In this document: one piece after another, positions 44,502 to 53,644 of the stretch
Layout of the letters: each line of letters opens with the position of its first letter
How positions within the stretch are numbered: the stretch's first letter is position 1
NCBI GenBank assembly: GCA_017470935.1
Contig: JAFUXG010000014.1
Span: forward strand, 38,887 to 102,886
DNA: 64,000 nt
DNA from: Lachnospiraceae bacterium
Lineage (GTDB): Bacteria; Bacillota; Clostridia; Lachnospirales; Lachnospiraceae
Reading direction: 5' to 3'
Position numbers and translations under genes: made by a program
Notes under the pieces: generated by a model
Databases searched by the model: none
The model's input: only the letters and a program-made list of their open reading frames with translations
What the model was told of the DNA's origin: nothing

Positions 44502-44742
44502 GTAACAAAAGAAGGAGCCCGCTTAGGGCATTGAAACACTACCATGCCAGAATCACCATTTGACCTTGTAACAAAAGAAGGAGCCCGCTTAGGGCATTGA
44601 AACACTACCATGCCAGAATCACCATTTGACCTTGTAACAAAAGAAGGAGCCCGCTTAGGGCATTGAAACACTATTAAAGCCCAATCATGATTATTACTCA
44701 TAACAAGTAACGAAAGAAGGAGCCCGCTTAGGGCATTGAAAA
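44502..44742 (+). CRISPR. Orphan CRISPR mini-array, four 36-bp repeats and three spacers
   Basis: Repeats lie at 44502-44537, 44568-44603, 44634-44669 and 44707-44742. Each begins GTAACAAAAGAAGG and ends GGGCATTGAAAC, with an internal GCCC-GCTTA-GGGC stem. The fourth is degenerate: G for A at position 6 and A for C at the last base, marking the trailer end, so the leader is on the left. Spacers are 30, 30 and 37 bp. The first two are identical, so one 66-bp unit was duplicated. The ATTGAAAC end is typical of type I and III repeats; no cas gene is in the window. Confidence 0.9.
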
Positions 44743-44750
44743 TGAAAAAC

Positions 44751-44790
44751 AAAACAGCCGGTATGGTTTTGCATATCGGCTGTTTTGCTG
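44751..44790 (+). terminator. Terminator closing the CRISPR array
   Basis: AAAACAGCCG-TATG pairs with CATA-CGGCTGTTTT around GTTTTG, beginning nine bases after the last repeat. The rest of the gap to 44962 shows nothing further except AT-rich promoter-like sequence. Confidence 0.75.
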
Positions 44791-44962
44791 TATAAAATCG
44801 AACATCAAACATATTATTAATGGAATTATAGCAAGTTTCTAAATTAAAGTACTTGAATTTCACAGGAAATCCACTATACTTATATATGTTGAATTGTGTC
44901 GGATTGTGTCGCGGCATTTATTGTTATGTGCTATAAGATGAGCAAAGTATAGGAGAACACAG

Positions 44963-46447
44963 ATGAGAACAGACGTATATTCGCAAGGGATAAGCAGGAG
45001 TAAAATGATCGGGGCGGATACAGGCAATAGCAGTATAAGCAAAGCCGGTAAAGTTATTGAAAAAAATATATTGATATGTATATGCATGGTGATGATGTGC
45101 ACAGTGATTCTGTTTCCGGGATTGTCTGTAAGGGCAGACGGCTTTGATTACACTACATGGCTTGCAGGTGAGCAGACAAAGTATCCTAATGGCGGGTACT
45201 GGAACCATGCAGGCCTGACAACGGATAATTCTGAAAGCTATACCACAAGTCCCTGTACTCTTCATGCCACAAGCGGCGTGGATCATGTGGCAGGAACAGG
45301 CGGATGTACCTGTAATCATTTTGGCGATCCGGGAGCTGACAATACAGCTGTGTATCCGGCTGTGTGGCATTTGTCCGCATCACAGTGCATGGGCTTTGCC
45401 AACAAGCTGGGATATGATATGTTCGGTTCCACAAAATGGAGCCGTATAACCTCTGCAAGTGATTCAGCCTATGCAGCTAATATCCGTGTGGGAGATATTG
45501 TGCGGATAAGCGGGCACTCATCATTTGTTGTTTCAAAGTCAGCTGATAACAAGATCACAGTTGCAGAGTGTAATTATGTGCAGCGTTCAAGCGGCCAGGG
45601 CTGCCTGATCGCCTGGGGCAGAGCCATTGATCTTGCAGCAGTAACAGGCTTTGAGTACTATGAGCGTGCACAGAATTACGATGGTATTGTTGCGGGAACT
45701 ATTGCTCCTGTTCAGATAGAAGAACAGAAAACAACAGAAGCCCAGACTGAGGCACAGGAGGAAGCGTATACGGGATGGAAGCAGGCTGATGATGGCGAGC
45801 ACTACATGTATATCAAGAAGGGTAAGGTGCTTGCTGATGAATGGGTTACGGTGAGCAAGAAAAAGTACTATCTTGATGACAACGGATTCCGTGTAACAGG
45901 TCTTTATGAGATAGATGGAAGGAAGTATTACTTCAATAGCAGCGGAGCTCTTCAGAAGAATAAATGGGTTACTGTAGATGGCAGTACATATTATATTGGA
46001 AACAGCGGATATGCTTTGAAATCCCAGTGGATATATAAGGGCAAGGTGCTTGTATATGTTAAGAGTAATTGTGCCATGGCAAAGAGCGAGCTGGTGAAGA
46101 TATCCGGAAGCACATATTACTTTAACGCTAAGGGCAAGCGTTCTAAGGGCTTCAAGAAATATAAGAATAATTATTATTACTGTAATTCTTATGGAATCAT
46201 TTTGAAGAAGCAGTGGATAACAAAGGGCAAGAAGAAATATTATGTGGATAAGAAGGGAGTCCGGGTTTCCAATAAGCTTGTTAAGATATCCGGCAGCAGA
46301 TACTATTTCAACGCCAAGGGTGTCATGCAGAAGAACAAAGAGATAGAATTTGATGGCAAGATATATAAGGCCAATAAGTATGGACAGTGTACCTTCGTGG
46401 AGTATGCGGAGGAGGAAGAGGATACGGAAGAGACGGTGCTACAGTAG
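44963..46447 (+). CDS. Secreted CHAP-like cell-wall protein with cell-wall-binding repeats
   Basis: The 494-residue product has a long signal peptide or membrane segment (about 34-57) after a basic head. A CHAP/NlpC-P60-like domain is marked by Cys142 in SQCMGFANKL, His185 in SGHSSFVVSK and Glu202/Asn204 in VAECNYV, the expected Cys-His-polar set of a cysteine peptidase or amidase. An extra Cys-rich segment (GGCTCNHF) precedes it. From about 257 to the end, seven or more choline-binding-type repeats follow (GWKQ, YYLDDNG, YYFNSSG, YYIGNSG and similar) and then an acidic tail. Expected role: peptidoglycan cleavage or wall attachment outside the cell. An AGGAG site supports the start. Confidence 0.75.
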   Translation: MRTDVYSQGISRSKMIGADTGNSSISKAGKVIEKNILICICMVMMCTVILFPGLSVRADGFDYTTWLAGEQTKYPNGGYWNHAGLTTDNSESYTTSPCTLHATSGVDHVAGTGGCTCNHFGDPGADNTAVYPAVWHLSASQCMGFANKLGYDMFGSTKWSRITSASDSAYAANIRVGDIVRISGHSSFVVSKSADNKITVAECNYVQRSSGQGCLIAWGRAIDLAAVTGFEYYERAQNYDGIVAGTIAPVQIEEQKTTEAQTEAQEEAYTGWKQADDGEHYMYIKKGKVLADEWVTVSKKKYYLDDNGFRVTGLYEIDGRKYYFNSSGALQKNKWVTVDGSTYYIGNSGYALKSQWIYKGKVLVYVKSNCAMAKSELVKISGSTYYFNAKGKRSKGFKKYKNNYYYCNSYGIILKKQWITKGKKKYYVDKKGVRVSNKLVKISGSRYYFNAKGVMQKNKEIEFDGKIYKANKYGQCTFVEYAEEEEDTEETVLQ

Positions 46448-46532
46448 TAATATAGGATACTAGATGTTAGATGTAGGTTATTGTGTAACAGGTGATAAGA
46501 TTTTATAATATCAAAAGATGTAGACATGTAAG

Positions 46533-46568
46533 GACAGGAAGCGATTGATGTCGCTCCCTGTTTTTTTA
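46533..46568 (+). terminator. Terminator after the CHAP-like gene
   Basis: ACAGG-AGCGA pairs with TCGCTCCCTGT, followed by seven T residues. Confidence 0.85.
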
Positions 46569-46704
46569 TTGGGAAATATTGCGCACGTTAGTATCTATAC
46601 TCGGTAAAGCGCCACATTTATAATCGGATTATATAGGGCTGCAGGTTGGACAGGCTAAGTAAACCTCCGATTGTATTATACCAGCGAGGGAAAACAGATG
46701 GTGA

Positions 46705-46745
46705 ATATAAGGTATTGCCCGAATATTACCTTATATCAGTATATT
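46705..46745 (+). promoter_or_regulatory. MerR-style promoter with 19-bp spacer and inverted repeat
   Basis: TTGCCC (46715-46720) and TATATT (46740-46745) are 19 bp apart, the unusual spacing of MerR-controlled promoters. The perfect inverted repeat ATATAAGGTA/TACCTTATAT (46705-46714, 46727-46736) overlaps it. The MerR-type gene starts 51 bp downstream. The rest of the 348-bp gap shows nothing else. Confidence 0.45.
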
Positions 46746-46795
46746 TGAGGGTTTACGAAGCTAATTAATAATTAAATCATCAGGGAGGATATGGA

Positions 46796-47737
46796 ATGAA
46801 GGAACCATATTATACAATTAAAGAGGCTTCTGCAAGGGTTGGAGTGGAATCCCATGTGCTCAGGTACTGGGAGGAGGAGCTTAAAATGGATATACATAGG
46901 AATCAGATGGGCCACAGATATTACACTGACCACGACATAGATCTGCTGTGCATGGTACATAAGCTGAAGGATAAGGGACTGCAGCTTAAGGCGATACGCA
47001 GCTACATTGACAAGCGCCAGGAGCAGATAATGGGAGGAGAGACCGGGGAAAAGAAGAGGGGATATATCAATGATGAGATGCTTACGGGAGGTAATGAAGG
47101 GTTAAGTGATGCCGGGAAGCATCTGGATAATAAGCATATCGGGTATATGCAGGATATTAGGGAAGAAGAGCGGAGCGATACAGGACAAGGCGGGCAGGGC
47201 GGGTATGAAAATACCGAGAAAAATGAGCTTGTGCCTGTGAAGACCGGCAGGGGAATAATGTCTAATGCTGAGAAGCTGGAGCAGTTCCAGCGCATTATGA
47301 ACCGCATATTGTCAAATGCCATACAGGAGAATAATGAGCTTATAGGCCGTTCGGCAGGTGAGCATGCGGCAAGTGCTGTTGTGACACAGATACAGGGAAT
47401 GACTAAGGAGCAGGAGGAGAGAGCGGAGGAAAGGTACAGAAAGCTTGACCAGACCTTAAGAGAGATACAGCTTGCAAGGAAGGAAGCGGCGGCTGCCAGC
47501 ATGAGACCGGTGGACAGAAGAAGGCAGCAGCGGTTAAAGAGAAAGAACAAGAATAAGAAGGAGGAAGTATCGGATAATATCACCAATTCAATGGACGAGG
47601 CAAAGACATCATATGATATGGAGGCTGCAAGTGACATAGAGGATACAAGTGTGGATACGGCTGCATCTGCAAATGATATGGAAGACAAAGAAATTAAAGA
47701 TAAGGCTGTAGCCGGAAAGGATCAATCGAATAAATAA
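46796..47737 (+). CDS. MerR-family regulator with coiled-coil C-terminus
   Basis: The N-terminal domain is a MerR winged helix: YTIKEASARVGVESHVLRYWEEEL, GHRYYTDHDIDLLCMVHKLKDKGLQLKAI (residues about 5-68). The rest of the 313 residues is charged and mostly coiled-coil (about 155-240) with a Lys/Arg patch (RRRQQRLKRKNKNKKEE) and an acidic tail. This architecture is closer to RacA-type or phage-like MerR DNA organisers than to metal-sensing MerRs, and no metal-binding cysteines are present. A GGAGG site precedes the ATG. The MerR-style promoter upstream suggests autoregulation. Confidence 0.75.
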   Translation: MKEPYYTIKEASARVGVESHVLRYWEEELKMDIHRNQMGHRYYTDHDIDLLCMVHKLKDKGLQLKAIRSYIDKRQEQIMGGETGEKKRGYINDEMLTGGNEGLSDAGKHLDNKHIGYMQDIREEERSDTGQGGQGGYENTEKNELVPVKTGRGIMSNAEKLEQFQRIMNRILSNAIQENNELIGRSAGEHAASAVVTQIQGMTKEQEERAEERYRKLDQTLREIQLARKEAAAASMRPVDRRRQQRLKRKNKNKKEEVSDNITNSMDEAKTSYDMEAASDIEDTSVDTAASANDMEDKEIKDKAVAGKDQSNK

Positions 47738-47912
47738 AAAATATATAAATGTATAATATACCATAACAGACTGTAATTTTGGGTTGCATTTTCCGGCTGT
47801 TTTATATAAAATGAAACACGAGATATTAATAAAGCCGGAATGCCATAATAGGTATGTGGTGCTTATTATATCCCGATTATAGCATGACATTTGAAATGAG
47901 GTATATTTAGAC

Positions 47913-48845
47913 ATGAAGCATATGATTAATTTTGAGAATTTCAGCAAGGAAGAGCTTTCAGCAATTATAGATCTTGCCTATGATATGAAGCAGTCTCCGG
48001 AGAAGTATTCGGAAAGCCTGAAGGGCAAGAAGCTTTATACATTATTTGAGAAGACCTCCACAAGAACCTTCCTGTCATTTACAACAGGAATTCATGAGCT
48101 TGGGGGAACCTATTATAACCAGCTCTGGGAGGATTCTAATTTTGTTCTTGGTGAGCCGGTATCAGAGCTTAAGTATGTATGCAGGAATGTTGATATAATA
48201 ATGGCGCGTCTTATAAGTAATGATACGGTGAACAAATTCTGTGAGTATTCAACAGTACCATTTATCAATGGCTGTGATTCCACCTATCATCCCTGTCAGA
48301 TATTAGCGGATGCGCTGACTCTTAAGGAGCATTTTGGCGGGCTGAAGGTTAAGCTGTTATACATAGGTGCTAAGAACAATGTATTTAATTCCCTTGTGGA
48401 ATTTTTTGCAAAGATGGGCGAGGGCACCATTTACGGTCTTACTCCTTTGGTAAATGATACAGGAGTTGACGCTGATTTTTATGAGAGAGCCAAGGCAAGC
48501 GGCTATTATGTTGAGCTAGATCCGGCAATGTCCATGGAGGAGGCTAAGAAATATGTGGCTGATATGGATGTGCTTTACACTGATACATGGGTTGATATGG
48601 AGTTCTTCAACAATCCGGCATACCAGAAGCAGAAGGAAGAGACTCTTGCAAAGATGATGCCATATCAGATCAACAAGGAGCTGCTTTCCGGCAGCAAGGC
48701 AAAGGTAATGCATGATATGCCAATGCATGTGGGATATGAGATCAGCCAGGAAGTGGTTGATGATAATCTTGAATTTATTTTGGACCAGGCGGAGAACAGA
48801 CGCCACGCTGAGAAGGCGGTAATGGTCACACTTCTCAATAGTTGA
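47913..48845 (+). CDS. Ornithine-carbamoyltransferase-like enzyme with altered substrate loops
   Basis: The 310-residue product has the two-domain carbamoyltransferase fold. The carbamoyl-phosphate motifs are intact: EKTSTRTF with Ser49-Thr-Arg-Thr52, and His126-Pro-Cys-Gln. The second-substrate motifs are not those of ornithine transcarbamylase. The usual HCLP is His267-Asp-Met-Pro270 and the usual SMG loop (D-x-x-x-S-M-G) is DTWVDME at 224-230. It may therefore carbamoylate an amine other than ornithine, or be degenerate. It lies just upstream of the pyrBI cluster but behind its own terminator. A GAGG site 12 bases upstream fits ATG 47913. Confidence 0.75.
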   Translation: MKHMINFENFSKEELSAIIDLAYDMKQSPEKYSESLKGKKLYTLFEKTSTRTFLSFTTGIHELGGTYYNQLWEDSNFVLGEPVSELKYVCRNVDIIMARLISNDTVNKFCEYSTVPFINGCDSTYHPCQILADALTLKEHFGGLKVKLLYIGAKNNVFNSLVEFFAKMGEGTIYGLTPLVNDTGVDADFYERAKASGYYVELDPAMSMEEAKKYVADMDVLYTDTWVDMEFFNNPAYQKQKEETLAKMMPYQINKELLSGSKAKVMHDMPMHVGYEISQEVVDDNLEFILDQAENRRHAEKAVMVTLLNS

Positions 48846-48850
48846 AATAG

Positions 48851-48896
48851 TAATCCTGTCGGGGGCAGTACTAACAGCATCCTGACAGGATTTTTC
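48851..48896 (+). terminator. Terminator after the carbamoyltransferase-like gene
   Basis: AATCCTGTC and GACAGGATT form a 9-bp stem followed by TTTC; the loop is long (23 bases). Confidence 0.7.
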
Positions 48897-48982
48897 ACGT
48901 AGGAGGCTTCGTGGAGAATCTGACACTGTGAAGGGTGACTGGCGGGAGAACAGAGTGACTTCCTGGTTGGAGAAAAGAGACT

Positions 48983-49468
48983 ATGAAAATTGATTTTATT
49001 TTAAATGTTCTAGCCATAATCTTATTCCTTGGCTTTGGAACAGGCTGTATTGTGGCCTTTTCCACTCTGGATAAGCAGAAGGATATTACAATTCCAAGCC
49101 GTTACGGAAGACAGATAGGGCCCTTGGAGATCATATATGTTAATGTGGCACTTCTGATGGTGGCATATATGCTGTATTCAAAAAGCTACAGATTTCTGCC
49201 TGCGCTTATTGTATTCGTACTTCTCATTTTTTTTAACAGCAGGATGGCTAGCGGCATAAGCCCCTTAGGGGTTTTTGTGGGAACAACCTTTTTAGACTGG
49301 AATAAGCTTATGGGTTACAGAATTATTAACGACCAGATAAGCACAGTGCAGATAAGAGTATATGCAAATAATAAACAATACGTTCTTCGGTGTGATAAGG
49401 AAATGCGGCGTGATGCAGAGCATCTTTTTATTGAACACGGAGTAGAACTGGTATATGAGGAGGAATGA
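48983..49468 (+). CDS. Small integral membrane protein of unknown function
   Basis: The 161-residue protein has three hydrophobic helices (about 5-28, 48-65 and 69-88) and a soluble C-terminal domain of about 60 residues ending LVYEEE. The membrane-plus-small-domain layout resembles Firmicutes DUF5673-type proteins, but I cannot confirm the family. Its stop codon is one base before the pyrB start and the pyrB ribosome site lies inside its end, so it is co-translated with pyrBI. A link with pyrimidine metabolism is possible but only by position. Confidence 0.65.
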   Translation: MKIDFILNVLAIILFLGFGTGCIVAFSTLDKQKDITIPSRYGRQIGPLEIIYVNVALLMVAYMLYSKSYRFLPALIVFVLLIFFNSRMASGISPLGVFVGTTFLDWNKLMGYRIINDQISTVQIRVYANNKQYVLRCDKEMRRDAEHLFIEHGVELVYEEE

Positions 49469-49469
49469 T

Positions 49470-50399
49470 ATGCGACATTTGATTGATCCTATGGACTTAA
49501 GCGTGGAGGAGATTGATGAGCTGCTTGATCTGGCAGACGACATCATCGCTGCCCCGGATAAGTATGCTAATGCCTGTGCGAGGAAAAAGCTTGCGACCCT
49601 GTTCTTTGAGCCAAGCACCCGTACCAGATTAAGCTTCGAGGCGGCTATGATGGAGCTTGGTGGAAATGTGCTGGGATTTTCCTCGGCAGATTCTTCGTCA
49701 GCCGCCAAGGGCGAGAGCGTGGCAGATACGGTTAAGGTGGTTTCCTGCTATGCGGATATAATCGCCATGAGACATCCTAAGGAGGGTGCCCCCTGTCTGG
49801 CAGCCATGAAGTCAGATGCCCCAATAATAAATGCAGGAGATGGCGGACACAACCATCCCACCCAGACACTTACGGACATCCTTACCATACGAAGGGAAAA
49901 GGGAAGATTAACAGACCTTACTATCGGCTGCTGTGGAGATCTGAAATTTGGACGAACCGTTCACTCCCTTATCAAGGCAATGTCCAGATATGCGAATATT
50001 CATTTTATAATGATATCACCGGAGGAATTAGAGATACCTGATTATCTGCGCCAGGAGGTGTTCGAGCAGGGCGGACTTCCTTATGAGCAGGTCCGTACAT
50101 TGGATGAGGCCATAGACAGATTGGATGTATTATACATGACAAGGGTGCAGCGGGAGCGTTTCTTCAACGAGGCAGACTATATACGTTTGAAGGACACCTA
50201 TATCCTCAATATGAAAAAGCTGAAGCATGCAAAGAAGGACTTAAGTATCCTTCATCCCCTCCCCCGTGTAAATGAGATATCAGTGGAGGTGGATGATGAT
50301 CCAAGAGCCTGCTATTTCCGGCAGGCGCTTAACGGAAAATATATCAGAATGGCACTGATCCTTAAGATGTTAGAGGAAGCGGGGAAGGTAACAATATAG
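49470..50399 (+). CDS. pyrB: Aspartate carbamoyltransferase catalytic subunit
   Basis: The 309-residue product carries the ATCase motifs [13 protein letters not shown] (Ser49-Thr-Arg-Thr-Arg53), the SSxxKGES loop (SSAAKGES near residue 75), HPTQ near residue 130 and HPLPR near residue 264. It joins carbamoyl phosphate and aspartate in de novo pyrimidine synthesis. ATG 49470 has GAGGAGGA just upstream; the longer frame from 49455 would overlap the preceding gene. pyrI follows 21 bp later, so the enzyme is the regulated holoenzyme type. No PyrR attenuator is evident in front of this operon. Confidence 0.96.
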   Translation: MRHLIDPMDLSVEEIDELLDLADDIIAAPDKYANACARKKLATLFFEPSTRTRLSFEAAMMELGGNVLGFSSADSSSAAKGESVADTVKVVSCYADIIAMRHPKEGAPCLAAMKSDAPIINAGDGGHNHPTQTLTDILTIRREKGRLTDLTIGCCGDLKFGRTVHSLIKAMSRYANIHFIMISPEELEIPDYLRQEVFEQGGLPYEQVRTLDEAIDRLDVLYMTRVQRERFFNEADYIRLKDTYILNMKKLKHAKKDLSILHPLPRVNEISVEVDDDPRACYFRQALNGKYIRMALILKMLEEAGKVTI

Positions 50400-50420
50400 T
50401 ATGGAAGGAGTTAGAGGCAG

Positions 50421-50858
50421 ATGAATATAGACAGTATACAGAACGGAATCGTTCTTGATCATATAACAGCAGGCAAGGCAATGCTTGTGTATAAATATCT
50501 TAAGCTGGATGAGCTTGACTGCTCGGTGGCTATAATCAAGAATGCCACCAGCCACAAAATGGGAAGAAAGGATATCCTTAAAATCGACCATCCCGATTAT
50601 GACATCAATCTGGATATTTTGGGATATGTGGATCCGGGCATTTCCGTGAGCATTATCAAGGACGGAAAGACCATGGAGAAGAAGAAGGTGGATCTGCCGG
50701 AGCAGATCGTTAATGTGGTAAAATGCAAGAATCCAAGATGTATCACAACCACTGAGCAGGGAATAAAGCAGATATTTAAGCTCACAGATAAGGAGAAGAG
50801 AGTGTATCGCTGTGTTTACTGTGAGGCGGAGAACCAGGGTGAGGTAATTCACTGGTAA
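50421..50858 (+). CDS. pyrI: Aspartate carbamoyltransferase regulatory subunit
   Basis: The 145-residue product has the nucleotide-binding N-terminal domain and a C-terminal zinc domain with four cysteines at 102, 107, 131 and 134 (CKNPRC and CVYC), which docks on PyrB. It confers allosteric control by nucleotides. PyrI is found in many Clostridia but is absent from bacilli, consistent with the proposed lineage. It is in one operon with pyrB. Confidence 0.95.
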   Translation: MNIDSIQNGIVLDHITAGKAMLVYKYLKLDELDCSVAIIKNATSHKMGRKDILKIDHPDYDINLDILGYVDPGISVSIIKDGKTMEKKKVDLPEQIVNVVKCKNPRCITTTEQGIKQIFKLTDKEKRVYRCVYCEAENQGEVIHW

Positions 50859-50899
50859 AAAATAAACATCAAAGTATGACAGAAAGAAGGAAAGAAGAA

Positions 50900-51982
50900 A
50901 TGAAAAAAAAGGTTTTAGTAGTTGATGACTCAGCGCTTATAAGGCAGGTGCTAAGTGACATAGTTAACAGTGATGAGAGATTTGAAGTGGTTGACAGGGC
51001 ACCAAATGGTGAAGCAGCGCTTGAGTTATTGAAGAAAAATACATATGACGCAGTTGTCCTGGATGTGAATATGCCTAAGATGAACGGTATACAGCTGCTT
51101 AATGAGCTGAGGAAGAATTCCATTTCTGCAAGGGTGATGATGGCAAGTACGGATACAATAGAAGGCGCAAGGGTCACTCTGGATGCCCTGGAAATGGGAG
51201 CGCTGGATTTTGTACATAAGCCTCAGAATGTATCTGAGTGCAAGAGTGATGAATTTAAGAAGGATTTTTTACGGGTTCTTTCCGTTGTGGCAGAAAGCAA
51301 GCCTCCTGTTTTTGAATCCTTTGAAAAGATCAAGGAAAATAAGAAGACTGTAAGCAAGATGGTGGATATCATAGGGAAGCATCCGGTACACAATTCGGGT
51401 AATTCCATTGTTGCAATTGCCATTTCCACCGGCGGACCTAAGTCATTACAGTCAGTGATACCTCAGCTGCCGTCAAAGCTTAATGCTCCTGTGGTGATTG
51501 TGCAGCATATGCCGAAGGGCTTTACCGCCACATTGGCAGAGCGTATGAATCAGATCAGTGAGATATCGGTGAAGGAGGCAGAGGAAGGAGAAGAGCTTCA
51601 AAAAGGACAGGTATATATTGCCCGAAGCGGAAATCACTTAAAGCTTAAGAAGAGAGCCGGAGGTAAATGTGTGGTCACTTACTCCGATGAGCCTCACAGA
51701 GAAGGTGTGAAGCCATGCGCAAACTACATGTTTGAGTCGCTTAGCGAATGCAGCTACAATAATATAGTATGCGTGGTCATGACAGGAATGGGAGCAGACG
51801 GAACGGAAGGGATCAAAAATCTCAAGGATAAGAAAAAGGTGCATGTAATCTCACAGGATCAAAATAGCTCCATTGTCTATGGTATGCCTAAGAATATCGC
51901 AAATGCAGGCTTGTCTGACCAGGTGGTTCCTCTTGACCAGATTGCCCAGGAAATAATTCTGCATGTAGGGGTAACAAATTAA
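50900..51982 (+). CDS. cheB: Chemotaxis methylesterase CheB
   Basis: The product of about 360 residues has a receiver domain with acid pocket Asp9/Asp10, phosphoacceptor Asp55 in VVLDVNMP and Lys107. The C-terminal methylesterase has catalytic Ser176 (AISTGGP), His203 (VQHMP) and Asp300 (GMGADG). It removes methyl groups from chemoreceptors in response to CheA. The start at 50900 follows an AAGGAAAG site; the upstream in-frame ATG at 50876 precedes it. It is isolated from other che or flagellar genes in this window and follows pyrI by 41 bp. The organism is therefore likely chemotactic or motile. Confidence 0.93.
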   Translation: MKKKVLVVDDSALIRQVLSDIVNSDERFEVVDRAPNGEAALELLKKNTYDAVVLDVNMPKMNGIQLLNELRKNSISARVMMASTDTIEGARVTLDALEMGALDFVHKPQNVSECKSDEFKKDFLRVLSVVAESKPPVFESFEKIKENKKTVSKMVDIIGKHPVHNSGNSIVAIAISTGGPKSLQSVIPQLPSKLNAPVVIVQHMPKGFTATLAERMNQISEISVKEAEEGEELQKGQVYIARSGNHLKLKKRAGGKCVVTYSDEPHREGVKPCANYMFESLSECSYNNIVCVVMTGMGADGTEGIKNLKDKKKVHVISQDQNSSIVYGMPKNIANAGLSDQVVPLDQIAQEIILHVGVTN

Positions 51983-52061
51983 GCGGTAACAAGGGTATTT
52001 ACATTTTATGTAAATTATCTTAAGATTTTCTAAAGAATTTTAAGGAAAAAGACAAAAAAGA

Positions 52062-52089
52062 TTTACAAATCCGTGAATCATGCTATAAT
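52062..52089 (+). promoter_or_regulatory. murA promoter
   Basis: TTTACA (52062-52067) and TATAAT (52084-52089) with a 16-bp spacer and a TGC extended -10. Confidence 0.65.
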
Positions 52090-52144
52090 AGGCACAGTTA
52101 TGCTCACTAGCAGTGGGTTTTTGACTATATCAAGAGGTGCAATG

Positions 52145-53446
52145 ATGGAACAGTATGTTATTAAGGGTGGCACACCGCTGGTAGGAGAGGTGTCCATCGC
52201 CGGAGCGAAAAATGCAGCGCTTGGAATACTTGCTGCAGCCATAATGACAGATGAAGAGGTTGTTGTAGAGAACGTTCCGAATGTTAGAGATACAAGAGTG
52301 CTTTTGCAGGCAATAGAGGGTATTGGTGCAAGAGTTAATTTCATAGATGAGCATACGGTAAGGATTTGCGGAGGAACTATTAATCCTATGGCGGATAACT
52401 GTGTGGATGATGAGTTCATTCGTAAGATTCGTGCATCCTATTATCTCCTTGGTGCAATGCTTGGGAAGTATAAGAAATCCTCTGTGGCACTGCCTGGAGG
52501 CTGTAATATAGGAAGCAGGCCTATTGACTTGCATATTAAGGGCTTTAAGGCATTGGGCGCCAATGTGGATATACATAGCAGCATGATTCATGTTGAGGCA
52601 GAGCAGCTTGTGGGAAATCACATTTATATGGATGTGGTCTCTGTTGGTGCGACTATTAATATTATGATGGCGGCAGCTCTTGCCCAGGGGAAGACTGTTA
52701 TTGAAAATGCAGCAAAGGAGCCCCATATCGTTGACGTGGCTAACTTCCTTAACAGTATGGGAGCCAATATTAAGGGTGCCGGTACTGACGTTATACGTAT
52801 ACGGGGTGTTGAGAAGCTCAAGGGAACGGAATATTCCATAATTCCGGATCAGATAGAGGCGGGAACATTTATGGTAGCAGCAGCAGCTACTAAGGGAGAT
52901 ATCACTATCAAGAATGTTATCCCCAAGCATTTAGAGGCTATTTCCTCAAAGCTTAAGGAGATAGGTGCGGTGGTGATGGAGTATGATGATGCGGTGAGAG
53001 TTGTGAGCAACCACAGGCTGGGCTCAACCAACATTAAGACACTGCCATATCCCGGATTCCCCACAGATATGCAGCCCCAGATGGCAGTTGTTTTGGCGCT
53101 TTCTGAGGGAACATCGATTATTACGGAAAGTATTTTCGAGAATCGTTTCAAATATGTGGATGAGCTTTTCCGCATGGGCGGACAGATTAAGGTGGAGAGC
53201 AACACGGCAATCATAGATGGTGTTGATAGGTTTACAGGTGCCAATGTGGTGGCACCGGATCTTCGTGCAGGAGCAGCCCTTGTTATTGCAGGTCTTGTGG
53301 CAGAGGGCTTCACTGTTGTTGAGGATATTAAATATATACAGCGTGGGTATGAAGCCTTTGACGAGAAGATCAGAGGTCTTGGCGGACAGATAGAGATCGT
53401 TGAGACAGATAAGGATATTCAGAAATTCAAGCTTAAGGTTGGTTAA
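52145..53446 (+). CDS. murA: UDP-N-acetylglucosamine 1-carboxyvinyltransferase
   Basis: The 433-residue product is full length with Lys22/Asn23 (AGAKNAAL) and the fosfomycin-sensitive Cys120 in PGGCNIGSRP. The FPTDMQPQM segment and the C-terminal DLRAGAALVIAGL are also present. It transfers enolpyruvate to UDP-GlcNAc, the first committed step of peptidoglycan synthesis. The start is taken at the second of two adjacent ATGs, seven bases from AAGAGG. The longer frame from 52073 would run over the promoter. Confidence 0.95.
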   Translation: MEQYVIKGGTPLVGEVSIAGAKNAALGILAAAIMTDEEVVVENVPNVRDTRVLLQAIEGIGARVNFIDEHTVRICGGTINPMADNCVDDEFIRKIRASYYLLGAMLGKYKKSSVALPGGCNIGSRPIDLHIKGFKALGANVDIHSSMIHVEAEQLVGNHIYMDVVSVGATINIMMAAALAQGKTVIENAAKEPHIVDVANFLNSMGANIKGAGTDVIRIRGVEKLKGTEYSIIPDQIEAGTFMVAAAATKGDITIKNVIPKHLEAISSKLKEIGAVVMEYDDAVRVVSNHRLGSTNIKTLPYPGFPTDMQPQMAVVLALSEGTSIITESIFENRFKYVDELFRMGGQIKVESNTAIIDGVDRFTGANVVAPDLRAGAALVIAGLVAEGFTVVEDIKYIQRGYEAFDEKIRGLGGQIEIVETDKDIQKFKLKVG

Positions 53447-53522
53447 TATATATTCCATTTTTGGAGTTTTCAAAGCTCCTGCGTCATTACAATTATTTCT
53501 TTAATGCCATGGGCAAACGGGA

Positions 53523-53553
53523 AAACTGCAGATTTTTTTGCAGTCTTCTTTTG
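53523..53553 (+). terminator. Terminator after murA
   Basis: ACTGCA and TGCAGT form a short stem followed by CTTCTTTTG. Confidence 0.55.
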
Positions 53554-53563
53554 TTTACGCATA

Positions 53564-53579
53564 AGTAGGCATGCCTGCT
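53564..53579 (+). promoter_or_regulatory. Palindrome upstream of the response regulator
   Basis: AGTAGGCATGCCTGCT is a 16-bp palindrome with one mismatched pair, 65 bp before the start; it may be the regulator's own site. Confidence 0.35.
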
Positions 53580-53644
53580 CCTTTAACAGACTTAGGGAAG
53601 TTTACCGATTCGTTTTCGCAGAAGGATAAGGGGAGGTAAGTATA

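Noticed and set aside
44459-44917. Minus-strand ORF of 152 codons across the CRISPR region
   Set aside because: Its repeated FQCPKRAPSFVT units are just the CRISPR repeats translated in reverse; it has no ribosome site.
47002-47688. 228-codon minus-strand ORF opposite the MerR-type gene
   Set aside because: It is the antisense of a Lys/Glu-rich coiled coil, giving an artificial Ser/Leu/Phe-rich product.
52078-53473. Minus-strand ORFs opposite murA
   Set aside because: murA is intact and well supported on the plus strand; the opposite frames have no start signals.
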